From CAAGNP01 sp045595965 (GTDB lineage Bacteria > Bacteroidota > Bacteroidia > Bacteroidales > UBA932): 23,176 bases of DNA. Shown in pieces: positions 7,396-15,542 of the stretch. Made by a program: the position numbers and the translations under genes. Under the pieces are notes generated by a model. It did no database searches. It worked only from the letters and a program-made list of their open reading frames with translations, and was not told the origin of the DNA. Position 1 is the first letter of the stretch, and the number at the start of each line of letters is the position of its first letter. The stretch is from contig JAZOBN010000003.1 in NCBI GenBank assembly GCA_045595965.1, forward strand, positions 1-23,176, in the 5' to 3' direction.

Positions 7396-9121
7396 CCTGA
7401 CTTCTTATCTCTTTCAAAGAGATTTTAAGATATAAAGAAACTGTTCTTGTTGGGGTGTATTTGGCAAATCCATATACATCCCAACCTCTTTTATAGAGAG
7501 CCGGCACTGAGAAACTTTGAGGAAGATCTCTTTGGTAAAAATAGATTCTGTTCTCCCAATCATCCACTCTCCACATTGTCCCCCTGATTGCCACCTCCCA
7601 TCTCCTGCTTGGAGCAACATAACCACACTCCCCATAGGCAGCTATTCCAAGGGGAAACTCTCCCTCTGTTCTGCTGTTATGGACAACCTCTCCCCTTACT
7701 GACCAGTAGACTCCAATCGGATACTCCCGGAGAAAATGGCCCCTCACCCCCACTTTATGGGAACGAACTGCCCCGTAATAGCGATAGTTTCCTTTCAGAT
7801 AAGCAGAAATCCCCTCTGAAAAGTTCCATTCCAGAACCCCTTTTACCTCTACCTCTGAGGATGGGGTTTTAACACCATATCGTGGAGCGGGATAATAAAC
7901 TCCATCAGATATTATCGATAGAAAACCCTTTTCTGAAAGTTGTGTGTAAAGATTCAAAGTCACACCATATTGGTTGTAACATCTGCTTAGGGAGGAGTAT
8001 CCACCTGAATATGGGGCGGAATAATCTGGGGAATATCCCCTTATGGTGACTGAACTCTCAATTATATCTGAAAAGGGAAGAATCGCACCTATTATAAAAG
8101 AGATATCAAAATCTTTGTCGACAGCGACCTCTCCGAATGCCCGATACCTCCCTATACTGAGGAGAAAATCAGCAGATGTATTCATATTATCCGGGGTATA
8201 AAATGTATTGGCGCCCACCTTCAGAGTACCTCTTTTTATAGAGAATGCTCCACCTGCAACACCTCTTCCCCTATTTGAATAAAATGCCGTCAACTCTCCC
8301 CAATTTCCAATTGCTATCACCCCACCTGCACCACGGCAAAAATTTGATTCAGAGGTAGATGTGTAAGGAAAGATCCCCCAGGAACGTTTCAGTACAGATT
8401 CTGGGCTCCCCTCTCCGGACAATGAGAAGGAGTTCCATCCCACAAGTCCCTGCCCCAATCTTACCGTAAAATCCCCTATCACACCACTTTTTATCCTCCA
8501 TTTTCCCTCTCTGCCGACCTTAATATCTGACACAGCCAGATGACCGGCGGCATAATCGACAATCCCCCCTCCGTTTACCTCCTCTACAAATGAGCAACCC
8601 ACCTCCAGTCCGGAGGCATATGTCATCTTATATTTTTGCGAGAAATAGAGAGGTGTTTCCCCTTGGAAGCGATATTTTGCCCTTATTTTCAGTGAGTGCT
8701 CCGGGAGAGAATCCCTCACATTGGATAATCTTCCATCGGTACTGCCCAGAGTGATGAACGGACTCAAAAGCTTCACCTTTTCTGCCGAGAAGCCGTCAAT
8801 AAGTTCCAACTCGGAAAAAGTGACTATATTACCATAATTCTCCCTGTAATCAATTATACTCTCAACCTGAAACAGGGTGAACAGAGGGAATGACAACAGA
8901 TCACCCCTTGATGCTGTATTGAGATTTATCGGTTTGGAAACAAATCTCTCACAATACTCCACCATCGATTCAATATCTGTCCCCCCCTTTTCAGCCTCCG
9001 ATTCAAGAAACAGCACCACCTCTTCGGGCAATATCTGTCCTGATGACACATTCGGATACAATGCCCCTATAATAAAAATTGCCGTAACGAGTACGGCAAT
9101 CCTTTTTACCTCTCTCGCCAC
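7379..9121 (-). CDS. Exported helix-hairpin-helix protein with a probable outer-membrane beta-barrel
   Basis: This 580-aa protein begins at GTG 9121 with a Sec signal peptide (IAVLVTAIFIIGAL then a cut near SSG-Q). Residues 65-124 look like a pair of helix-hairpin-helix motifs of the ComEA type (INLNTASRGDLLSFP; FSELELIDGFSAEKVKLL). After about residue 140 the sequence is rich in alternating hydrophobic/aromatic and Gly/Ser residues, as in beta-strands, and it ends in QVNLLF with a terminal Phe, as outer-membrane barrels do. HhH motifs usually bind DNA non-specifically, so an exported fusion to a barrel is odd; DNA uptake or simple protein contact are both guesses. Uncharacterised proteins of this plan are known in Bacteroidota. 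The gene lies 29 bp downstream of purE. Its strand is G-rich, with many GGG runs. Confidence 0.72.
   Translation of the reverse strand: MAREVKRIAVLVTAIFIIGALYPNVSSGQILPEEVVLFLESEAEKGGTDIESMVEYCERFVSKPINLNTASRGDLLSFPLFTLFQVESIIDYRENYGNIVTFSELELIDGFSAEKVKLLSPFITLGSTDGRLSNVRDSLPEHSLKIRAKYRFQGETPLYFSQKYKMTYASGLEVGCSFVEEVNGGGIVDYAAGHLAVSDIKVGREGKWRIKSGVIGDFTVRLGQGLVGWNSFSLSGEGSPESVLKRSWGIFPYTSTSESNFCRGAGGVIAIGNWGELTAFYSNRGRGVAGGAFSIKRGTLKVGANTFYTPDNMNTSADFLLSIGRYRAFGEVAVDKDFDISFIIGAILPFSDIIESSVTIRGYSPDYSAPYSGGYSSLSRCYNQYGVTLNLYTQLSEKGFLSIISDGVYYPAPRYGVKTPSSEVEVKGVLEWNFSEGISAYLKGNYRYYGAVRSHKVGVRGHFLREYPIGVYWSVRGEVVHNSRTEGEFPLGIAAYGECGYVAPSRRWEVAIRGTMWRVDDWENRIYFYQRDLPQSFSVPALYKRGWDVYGFAKYTPTRTVSLYLKISLKEIRSQVNLLF
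7407..7426 (+). terminator. Weak terminator-like hairpin after mltD
   Basis: ATCTCTT/AAGAGAT form a 7-bp stem around a 3-nt loop, followed by TTTT, 11 nt after the mltD stop and inside the 3' end of the converging gene. The stem is AT-rich, so it would be weak. Confidence 0.3.
9078..9100 (-). terminator. Terminator-like hairpin in the signal-peptide codons after purE
   Basis: On the minus strand ATTGCCGTA/TACGGCAAT form a perfect 9-bp stem with loop CTCGT, followed by TTTTTATT. It lies about 50 nt past the purE stop but within the first 15 codons of the HhH/barrel gene. It could end most purE transcripts or attenuate the downstream gene. It could also be chance, because the codons are ordinary signal-peptide codons. 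Confidence 0.4.
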
Positions 9122-9150
9122 AAATCTCCCCCTCTTTCTTTCCCTTTAAG

Positions 9151-9663
9151 TTAATCTACTTTGAATTTGTATTTGATGGTTTTTAATTCCTCATTTGCTT
9201 TCTCAATTTTCGATGCAAGATCTTTTTTGAAACCGATTATTTTTTTCATCATCTCCTGATCACCCGCCGCCAATATTTGTGCTGCAAGTATCGCGGCATT
9301 TTTTGCCCCATCCAAAGCTACTGTAGCGACCGGTATTCCCGACGGCATCTGCAGGATAGAGAGTACAGAATCCCACCCATCCATTGAATTTGAAGATTTG
9401 ATCGGAACACCTACCACAGGAACAGGTGTATATGCGGCGATCACACCTGGAAGGTGGGCTGCACCGCCCGCCCCTGCTATGATCACTTTTATCCCCCTTT
9501 GATGGGCATTTGTTGCAAAATCCATAACCATTTCAGGAACTCTGTGTGCTGAAAGGGCATTTATTTCGAAAGGGATCTCCATCGAGTCCAGAAAATCGGC
9601 AGCCTGCTTCATTACAGGCATGTCCGATGTGCTTCCCATGATAATAGATACTACTGGTTTCAT
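9151..9663 (-). CDS. purE: N5-carboxyaminoimidazole ribonucleotide mutase (PurE)
   Basis: PurE moves the carboxyl group of N5-CAIR to C4 in de novo purine synthesis. The 170-aa protein has the class I signatures: GSTSDMPVMKQA near residue 10, the active-site SAHRVPE at about 39-45, AGAGGAAHLPG at about 68-78 and the GVPIKSSNSMDGWDSVLS segment. A basic C-terminal tail (about 145-170) extends beyond the core. Start ATG 9663 gives the usual KPVVSIIMGSTSD N terminus. It has its own well-matched promoter and is divergent from hpt, so a synthesis and a salvage gene share one 66-bp intergenic region. PurK is not in the window. Confidence 0.95.
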   Translation of the reverse strand: MKPVVSIIMGSTSDMPVMKQAADFLDSMEIPFEINALSAHRVPEMVMDFATNAHQRGIKVIIAGAGGAAHLPGVIAAYTPVPVVGVPIKSSNSMDGWDSVLSILQMPSGIPVATVALDGAKNAAILAAQILAAGDQEMMKKIIGFKKDLASKIEKANEELKTIKYKFKVD

Positions 9664-9682
9664 CTCAAATTTTCGCTTTAAA

Positions 9683-9713
9683 CAAAAATAATCATTATTT
9701 TCGCAACTTCAAA
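9683..9713 (-). promoter_or_regulatory. purE: purE promoter (TTTG-N19-TATTTTTG)
   Basis: On the minus strand TTTG (9713-9710), a 19-nt spacer and TATTTTTG (9690-9683) match both parts of the Bacteroidota housekeeping promoter. The start codon is 19 nt beyond the -7 box. This is one of the two best promoter matches in the window, and it overlaps the hpt promoter on the other strand. Confidence 0.75.
9696..9703 (+). promoter_or_regulatory. -7 box for the hpt operon
   Basis: TATTTTCG matches TAnnTTTG except for one base and lies 26 nt before the hpt ATG. It is interleaved with the purE promoter on the opposite strand, so the two polymerases would compete. Confidence 0.5.
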
Positions 9714-9729
9714 AAAAGAACAGATAAAG

Positions 9730-10278
9730 ATGGCAAGAATAAAACTTCACGACAAATATTTCATCACCTCAATCACAAACGATGAAATTGAGAAAGCTAT
9801 TCAAGTTGTAGCAGAACAGGTATCAGAATACTACAAAGGGAAAGAGCGTCCTATCATTTTGAGTGTACTGAACGGTTCATTCATGTTCACAGCTTCACTT
9901 ATGCAGAAAATTGATACCCTTGTGGAGTTGTCGTTTATCAAATTATCATCATACTGTGGTACAGAGAGCACTGGAGAGATAAAACAGGTTCTTGGTCTTA
10001 ACAAAGACATTACCGGGAGAAACGTCCTTATCGTTGAAGATATTGTTGACACCGGCAACACTATGGTTGACCTTGTAGCATTGCTCAAAGAGAAGGGGGC
10101 TGCTGACATCAAGATCTGTACCCTTCTGCTCAAACCGAACTCATACAACAAAGATATTAAAATCGACTATCCCGCCATCAAGATCCCTAACGATTTCATC
10201 GTAGGATATGGTCTTGATTATGACGAGCTTGGCCGCCAATATAAAGATATTTACGTGTTAGATCCAAACCAAGATTAG
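9730..10278 (+). CDS. hpt: Hypoxanthine phosphoribosyltransferase
   Basis: This enzyme salvages hypoxanthine (and often guanine) with PRPP to give IMP or GMP. The 182-aa protein has the type I PRTase fold: the PRPP-binding loop VLIVEDIVDTGNTM near residues 98-111 with both acidic residues, an early SVLNGSFMF segment (pyrophosphate loop), and the C-terminal IPNDFIVGYGLDYDE base-binding hood. Length is typical. ATG 9730 is the only sensible start. It is 5 bp before adk and is the first gene of the hpt-adk-obgE run, a known Bacteroidales arrangement that links purine salvage to adenylate balance. Confidence 0.95.
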   Translation: MARIKLHDKYFITSITNDEIEKAIQVVAEQVSEYYKGKERPIILSVLNGSFMFTASLMQKIDTLVELSFIKLSSYCGTESTGEIKQVLGLNKDITGRNVLIVEDIVDTGNTMVDLVALLKEKGAADIKICTLLLKPNSYNKDIKIDYPAIKIPNDFIVGYGLDYDELGRQYKDIYVLDPNQD

Positions 10279-10283
10279 AAGAG

Positions 10284-10850
10284 ATGAAATTCTATGTATT
10301 GTTTGGCCCTCCCGGAGCCGGGAAGGGCACCCAAGCCAAATTTTTAGCTGAAAAATACAATTTACACCACATTTCCACAGGAGACCTTCTCCGTCAGGAG
10401 ATCAAAAAAGAGACAGAACTCGGCAAATTGGCCGCTTCTCTTATCAATGCCGGAAACCTCGTCCCAGATGAGGTAGTTGTGGGGATGATTAAAGAGTGCA
10501 TCAACCAGAACAGTAAAGTGGAAGGGTTCCTTTTTGATGGATTTCCACGCACAATAGCACAGGCCCAGACCCTAGACGAGTTGCTTAAAGAGTATAGCAG
10601 TGAGGTGACCTCTATTTTGTCACTTACCCTTCCTGATGAAAAGGTATTTGAACGTATTCAGCACAGAGCACTCATCGAAGGGAGAAAAGATGATGCCAGC
10701 AAAGAGACTATTCAGAACAGAATAAATACATACCATCAGAAAACTGAGCCCCTTATCAATTTCTATAAGGCACAGGACAAATACCTTGAAGTTGACGGGA
10801 CCGGTACTATAGAAGAGGTATTCTCCAACATATCAAAACTCCTGGATTAA
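10284..10850 (+). CDS. adk: Adenylate kinase, short (zinc-free LID) form
   Basis: It catalyses ATP + AMP to 2 ADP in the cytoplasm. The 188-aa protein begins with the P-loop GPPGAGKGTQA (residues 8-18). It has STGDLLRQE and the AMP-binding FDGFPRTIAQAQ (about 84-95), and a short LID with no zinc-binding cysteines. Length is normal for the short form. Its start has no Shine-Dalgarno sequence, as for most genes here. obgE follows 3 bp after its stop. Confidence 0.96.
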   Translation: MKFYVLFGPPGAGKGTQAKFLAEKYNLHHISTGDLLRQEIKKETELGKLAASLINAGNLVPDEVVVGMIKECINQNSKVEGFLFDGFPRTIAQAQTLDELLKEYSSEVTSILSLTLPDEKVFERIQHRALIEGRKDDASKETIQNRINTYHQKTEPLINFYKAQDKYLEVDGTGTIEEVFSNISKLLD

Positions 10851-10853
10851 TTT

Positions 10854-11852
10854 ATGGCAGGTTCAAATTTCATAGACTACGTTCGTATTTTCTGTGCCTC
10901 GGGTAACGGTGGCAACGGTTCAATGCACCTACACAGGGAGAAATTCGTCCCCAAGGGGGGGCCTGATGGTGGTGATGGTGGCCGTGGCGGACACATTATT
11001 CTGAGGGGCAACCCCCAATTCTGGACCCTTATCCACCTCAAATATCGCAAGCATATCAAAGCTGATCATGGGGAGGCTGGCAGTGGAAACCTTTGCAAAG
11101 GGGCAAACGGTAAAGACATCTTTCTGGATGTACCCCTCGGTACTGTTGCCAAAGAAGCCGAAACCGGTGAGGTCCTTTTCGAAATTCTTGAGGCTGGAGA
11201 GGAGAAGATATTGGTAAAGGGGGGACGAGGTGGTCTTGGAAACGCGAACTTCAAATCTGCCACAAATCAGACTCCACGCTACGCCCAGCCAGGAGAACTT
11301 GGTGTTGAAGGGTGGTTTATCCTTGAATTGAAACTTCTTGCTGATGTAGGACTGGTGGGTTTCCCTAATGCCGGAAAATCGACATTGCTTTCTGTCGTTT
11401 CTGCCGCCAAGCCCAAAATTGCAGACTACGCATTCACAACCCTTGAGCCCAATCTCGGTATTGTCAACTACTACGACAACAAATCTTTCGTAATGGCTGA
11501 TATCCCTGGTATCATTGAAGGGGCACACGCAGGAAGAGGACTTGGAACAAGATTTTTGCGTCATATAGAGAGAAATTCAATGCTGTTGTTCCTTATACCG
11601 GCAGACAGCAATGATATAAAAGAGGAGTACAAAATCCTCTTGAAAGAGCTCAAACTCTATAATCCGGAATTGATGGACAAAGAGAGGATCCTTGCCATTT
11701 CAAAATCGGATATGCTTGATGATGAGCTGAAGAGGGAGATAAAGAGACATCTTCCCCGTACACTTCCTACCATTTTCATATCTTCAATGACACAAGAGGG
11801 GATTCCACAACTCAAGGATATGCTTTGGAAAACCCTTAACAACCAAATCTAA
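10854..11852 (+). CDS. obgE: Obg-family GTPase (ObgE/CgtA)
   Basis: Obg GTPases act in late assembly of the large ribosomal subunit and in the stringent response. The 332-aa protein has the glycine-rich N-terminal Obg domain (to about residue 158, with GGPDGGDGGRGG and KGGRGGLGNANF), then the G domain: G1 GFPNAGKS, switch I FTTLEPNLG, G3 DIPGIIEGAH and G4 SKSD in place of NKxD, a common variant. It lacks the extra C-terminal OCT domain. It is the third gene of the hpt operon; a PAP2 gene begins 8 bp later. Confidence 0.96.
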   Translation: MAGSNFIDYVRIFCASGNGGNGSMHLHREKFVPKGGPDGGDGGRGGHIILRGNPQFWTLIHLKYRKHIKADHGEAGSGNLCKGANGKDIFLDVPLGTVAKEAETGEVLFEILEAGEEKILVKGGRGGLGNANFKSATNQTPRYAQPGELGVEGWFILELKLLADVGLVGFPNAGKSTLLSVVSAAKPKIADYAFTTLEPNLGIVNYYDNKSFVMADIPGIIEGAHAGRGLGTRFLRHIERNSMLLFLIPADSNDIKEEYKILLKELKLYNPELMDKERILAISKSDMLDDELKREIKRHLPRTLPTIFISSMTQEGIPQLKDMLWKTLNNQI

Positions 11853-11860
11853 CACTGCCG

Positions 11861-12478
11861 ATGGAGCAACTTCTGGGATTTGACACCAACCTCCTTGTCG
11901 CTATAAACAGCTGCAATTCTCCTGTTGCCGACAAGGTGATGTTGTTTTTCTCATCTATTCCGGTATGGATTCCGTTGTATCTCCTCATTGCAGCATTGGC
12001 ATTCTTCCCTAAATGGTGGGGATCTGGGTCATTCGTCGCTCAAACATTAAGGGGATCTCTCCCTATGTGGATGATTGGCATTAGTGTAATTATTGCTGCT
12101 GCAATAAATTTTGGTTTGTGCGACCAGTTATCTCTCCTTCTGAAAGAGAGTATCGAGCGGCCTCGTCCGGGGTTCAACCCCGATCTTCAAGGGGTTATAC
12201 GGCTTATTGACGGAGTCGGAAGTCCCTTCGGATTTGTATCGGGGCATGCTGCCAACACTTTCGGACTTGCAACCCTTACATCTCTTATGTTCAAACGGAT
12301 CCCCTATTCTGTTCTGATTTTCTTGTGGGCCGCAACAGTGGGATACAGCAGAATATATCTGGGCCGCCACTACCCTCTGGATGTAATTTGCGGAGCACTA
12401 TTGGGTGTTGTTATTGCACTCTCCATATATAATATCTGGAAATACTCGATGAAGCGTTATGAGATGCATATTAGATAA
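11861..12478 (+). CDS. PAP2-family membrane phosphatase
   Basis: PAP2 enzymes remove phosphate from lipid phosphates such as undecaprenyl pyrophosphate, phosphatidate or phosphatidylglycerol phosphate. The 205-aa protein has about five or six hydrophobic segments and all three catalytic motifs: KESIERPRP (KxxxxxxRP) near residues 91-99, SGHA in place of PSGH near 127-130, and SRIYLGRHYPLDV (SRxxxxxHxxxD) near 163-175. The catalytic histidines and the aspartate are present. The real substrate cannot be told from sequence. Its end overlaps the lplA start by 20 bp, which suggests translational coupling. There is no Shine-Dalgarno sequence. Confidence 0.9.
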   Translation: MEQLLGFDTNLLVAINSCNSPVADKVMLFFSSIPVWIPLYLLIAALAFFPKWWGSGSFVAQTLRGSLPMWMIGISVIIAAAINFGLCDQLSLLLKESIERPRPGFNPDLQGVIRLIDGVGSPFGFVSGHAANTFGLATLTSLMFKRIPYSVLIFLWAATVGYSRIYLGRHYPLDVICGALLGVVIALSIYNIWKYSMKRYEMHIR

Positions 12479-13454
12479 AAGTACCGACCCCTATTTCAAT
12501 CTCGCTGCAGAGGAATTTCTTCTAAAAGAATGCGACACACCTATCTTCAGGCTGTGGAGAAATTCCCCATCGGTAATCATAGGAAAGAACCAGAATACTG
12601 CAGCTGAGGTCAATGCATCCTTCATTTCCCAAAACAAAATTCCGGTAGTGAGACGCTTGAGTGGCGGTGGAGCAGTTTTTCACGATCTTGGGAACATAAA
12701 CTTCACATTCATTGAGAATAGAGTTGAAAACGAAGAGACCTCGGCAATGTTTGAGCGCTTTACCGCACCAATTGTTGCTGCACTGCAGAAGCTCGGTATC
12801 AATGCCGCTCTCCAGGGGAGAAATGACTTGCTTATCGATGGGAAAAAGTTTTCAGGAAACTCCATCTGCATAGACCGCAACAGGGTACTGCAACATGGCA
12901 CTATGATGTTCAGCGCTTCGATTGCTAACCTGAGCGGTGCCCTCAACTCCAGACCTGAAAAGTTTATAGGGAAAGGGGTCCAATCCAACCGGAGTCGCGT
13001 AACAAATATCTCTGAACATCTCACAAACAGTATGGGGATTGAAGAGTTTATGGAATATATTTTTTCAGAAATCTCATCAGATTCCATATCAGAATACACC
13101 TCTGAGGAGATAATGGCAATAAAGAGGCTGAGAGATGAGAAGTATATAACCGACCAGTGGAACTGGGGCAACTCTCCCAAATACACTTTTTCCAACTCTA
13201 TCCGGATCCCTTCTGGATTTGTAGAGATCTATATGGATGTCGAAAAGGGGATTATCTCCAGATGTAAAATCTATGGAGATTACTTCTTCTCTGCCCCAAC
13301 ATCTGAACTGGAGGGGTTATTGGTGGGTACATTAAACAGATACGACGACATTCATGCCGCCGTATCCTCTATTGATATTGACCGTTATATCTCAGGAATG
13401 ACCCCCGATATCTTTACCGGTCTTATTCAAACAACTTCTCATCTACAAGATTAG
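12459..13454 (+). CDS. lplA: Lipoate-protein ligase A
   Basis: LplA activates lipoate with ATP and attaches it to the lysine of 2-oxoacid dehydrogenase E2 subunits or glycine-cleavage H protein. The 331-aa protein has the binding loop RRLSGGGAVFHDLGN near residues 65-79, GRNDLLIDGKKFSGNS with the substrate-contacting lysine near 128-135, and HGTMMFS. A C-terminal accessory domain (about 240-331) is present, as in ligases that carry out both steps. ATG 12459 lies inside the preceding PAP2 gene. The tail overlaps the converging urocanase gene by 32 bp. Confidence 0.92.
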   Translation: MRCILDKSTDPYFNLAAEEFLLKECDTPIFRLWRNSPSVIIGKNQNTAAEVNASFISQNKIPVVRRLSGGGAVFHDLGNINFTFIENRVENEETSAMFERFTAPIVAALQKLGINAALQGRNDLLIDGKKFSGNSICIDRNRVLQHGTMMFSASIANLSGALNSRPEKFIGKGVQSNRSRVTNISEHLTNSMGIEEFMEYIFSEISSDSISEYTSEEIMAIKRLRDEKYITDQWNWGNSPKYTFSNSIRIPSGFVEIYMDVEKGIISRCKIYGDYFFSAPTSELEGLLVGTLNRYDDIHAAVSSIDIDRYISGMTPDIFTGLIQTTSHLQD

Positions 13455-15432
13455 GGAGCGTTACTTTCAGATTTGGTGTTCGCTCCATCTCCCGTTTTAT
13501 AGCAAACATCGCACCCTCATTGCGGGCCCAGCTGCGGCGTGCAATACCGTTGTTCACATCCCAGTGAAGCATATCCTTTATCTTGCGGTCGCTCTCTTCT
13601 GTGCCGTCGATAACCATTCCGAATCCGCCGTTTATCACCTCTCCCCAGCCAACTCCGCCACCATTGTGGATAGATACCCAGGTAGCACCTCTGAAAGAGT
13701 CACCTATTACATTGTGGATAGCCATATCTGCTGTAAAACTTGAGCCGTCGTAGATATTGGAAGTTTCACGATACGGAGAGTCTGTACCAGATACATCGTG
13801 ATGGTCTCTTCCAAGTACAATTGGTGCCGAAATTTTTCCCTCTCTTATGGCTTTATTCATCGCAAGGGCTATCTTGGTACGCCCCTCTGAATCTGCATAG
13901 AGGATGCGGGCCTGAGATCCCACCACCAGCTGATTTTTCCCCGCCTCCTTTATCCAGTGGATATTGTCCTTAAGCTGTGACTGGATCTCTTTTGGGGCAT
14001 CTTTGAGGATATCCTCAAGTACCTCTGCAGCAAGTCTGTCTGTTTGCGCAAGATCTTCGGGTTTCGATGAAGTGCAGACCCATCTGTATGGGCCGAAGCC
14101 GTAATCGAAGAAGAGGGGTCCCATGATATCCTGAACATAAGATGGGTATTTGAACGATCCATCCTCTTTAAGGATATCTGCCCCCGCCCTCGATGCTTCC
14201 AGGAGGAATGCATTGCCATAATCGAAGAAATACATCCCTTCTGCTGTAAGTTTGTTTATAGCAGCAGCGTGACGGCGGAGTGTATCCTGCACAGCCTCCT
14301 TGAATTTTTCCGGCTCTCTGGCCATCATCTCATTTGACTCTTCCAGAGTATACCCTACAGGGTAATAACCGCCTGCCCAAGGGTTGTGGAGCGAGGTCTG
14401 GTCTGAGCCGAGGTCCACACTAATCTTCTCTGCAGCAAGTTTCTCCCAAAGGTCCACCACATTGCCCTGATATGCAAGTGAGACAGCCTCTTTAGCGTCG
14501 CGTGCTTTAAGGGCTCTGGCTATAAGCTTGTCAAGGTCTGTATAGACTTCATCTACCCACCCCTGCTCATATCGTTTTTGGACAGCTTTAGGGTTGATCT
14601 CAGCCACGATACCCACTACTCCTGCAATAACTGCCGCTTTTGGCTGTGCTCCCGACATCCCTCCGAGGCCGGAACTTACGAAGAGCTTACCTTTGATATC
14701 TTCATCAGTCACCACAGATTTATGTTTAGCACAGTGCATCCTGGCTGCGTTGAGTACTGTAATAGTAGTTCCGTGAACTATCCCTTGAGGTCCAATATAC
14801 ATAAACGATCCTGCTGTCATCTGACCGTATTGGGATACGCCGAGGGCATTGAATTTCTCCCAGTGGTCTTTGGATGAGTAATTGGGGATAACCATTCCGT
14901 TTGTGATGACCAGACGGGGTGCCTCTTTGTGGGATGGGAAGAGCCCGAGAGGGTGTCCGGAGTATAGGACAAGTGTCTGTTCATCGGTCATCTGTGAGAG
15001 GTATTGCATGGTGAGGAGGTACTGTGCCCAATTCTGGAAAGCGGCTCCGTTTCCTCCGTATGTTATAAGTTCGTGGGGGTGTTGTGCCACTGCATAGTCG
15101 AGATTATTCGAGAGCATCAGCATTATCGCTGCTGCCTGACGGCTCTTGTGTGGAAACTCGTCTATACTTCTGGCGTGGATTTTATAGTCCGGACGGAAGC
15201 GGTACATATAGATGCGTCCGTATGTCTCGAGTTCTTGTCTGAATTCGGGAAGTAGTGTGGCGTGGTGCTTGGCAGGGAAATACCTGAGGGCATTCTTCAG
15301 TGCCAGTTTCTTCTCTGCGGGTGTCAGGATATCCTTACGCTTGGGAGCATGGTTTATATTTGGATCGTAAGCCTTTGGCTCGGGAAGCACATCTGGAATC
15401 CCCGCCACTATAGCCGTCTGAAAATCGTTCAT
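13423..15432 (-). CDS. hutU: Urocanate hydratase (urocanase), long form
   Basis: Urocanase adds water to urocanate using bound NAD+, the second step of histidine breakdown. The 669-aa protein is longer than the roughly 555-aa proteobacterial HutU and resembles the longer form found in Bacteroidota and animals. Motifs include YGGNGAAFQNWAQY (about 122-135), SGHPLGLFPS, GQMTAGSFMYIGPQGIVHGT (about 200-219), LGGMSGAQPKAA, RWVCTS, GRDHHDVSGTDSPYRETSN and GGGVGWGEVINGGFGM. In the segment equivalent to the GLPARICW signature of short urocanases it reads GSQARILY, without the Cys, which appears normal for the long form. No hutH, hutI or ftcD is adjacent. It has its own promoter, just past the mutB terminator. 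Confidence 0.95.
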   Translation of the reverse strand: MNDFQTAIVAGIPDVLPEPKAYDPNINHAPKRKDILTPAEKKLALKNALRYFPAKHHATLLPEFRQELETYGRIYMYRFRPDYKIHARSIDEFPHKSRQAAAIMLMLSNNLDYAVAQHPHELITYGGNGAAFQNWAQYLLTMQYLSQMTDEQTLVLYSGHPLGLFPSHKEAPRLVITNGMVIPNYSSKDHWEKFNALGVSQYGQMTAGSFMYIGPQGIVHGTTITVLNAARMHCAKHKSVVTDEDIKGKLFVSSGLGGMSGAQPKAAVIAGVVGIVAEINPKAVQKRYEQGWVDEVYTDLDKLIARALKARDAKEAVSLAYQGNVVDLWEKLAAEKISVDLGSDQTSLHNPWAGGYYPVGYTLEESNEMMAREPEKFKEAVQDTLRRHAAAINKLTAEGMYFFDYGNAFLLEASRAGADILKEDGSFKYPSYVQDIMGPLFFDYGFGPYRWVCTSSKPEDLAQTDRLAAEVLEDILKDAPKEIQSQLKDNIHWIKEAGKNQLVVGSQARILYADSEGRTKIALAMNKAIREGKISAPIVLGRDHHDVSGTDSPYRETSNIYDGSSFTADMAIHNVIGDSFRGATWVSIHNGGGVGWGEVINGGFGMVIDGTEESDRKIKDMLHWDVNNGIARRSWARNEGAMFAIKREMERTPNLKVTLPNLVDEKLFE

Positions 15433-15456
15433 AACCTTTTACATTTGTGTCGGTTA

Positions 15457-15464
15457 CAAATATA
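15457..15464 (-). promoter_or_regulatory. hutU: -7 box for hutU
   Basis: On the minus strand this reads TATATTTG, an exact TAnnTTTG match, 24 nt before the start codon. The nearest TTTG upstream is 23 nt away, slightly far, and lies in the T-run of the mutB terminator. Confidence 0.6.
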
Positions 15465-15488
15465 ATAAAAAAAGATATCCATTTAAGC

Positions 15489-15519
15489 AAAAAAAGAGGC
15501 CGACCAATCGGTCAGCCTC
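15489..15519 (-). terminator. Terminator of the mutA-mutB operon
   Basis: On the minus strand GAGGCTGACC/GGTCGGCCTC form a 10-bp stem with one T-G wobble and a GATT loop, followed directly by seven T. It begins 23 nt after the mutB stop. This is a textbook intrinsic terminator. It separates mutAB from the downstream hutU. Confidence 0.9.
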
Positions 15520-15542
15520 CATTTATTATATTCTAAATCAGA

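Noticed and set aside
10929..11564. 211-codon frame opposite obgE
   Set aside because: A long antisense frame produced by the codon pattern of obgE; no recognisable domain.
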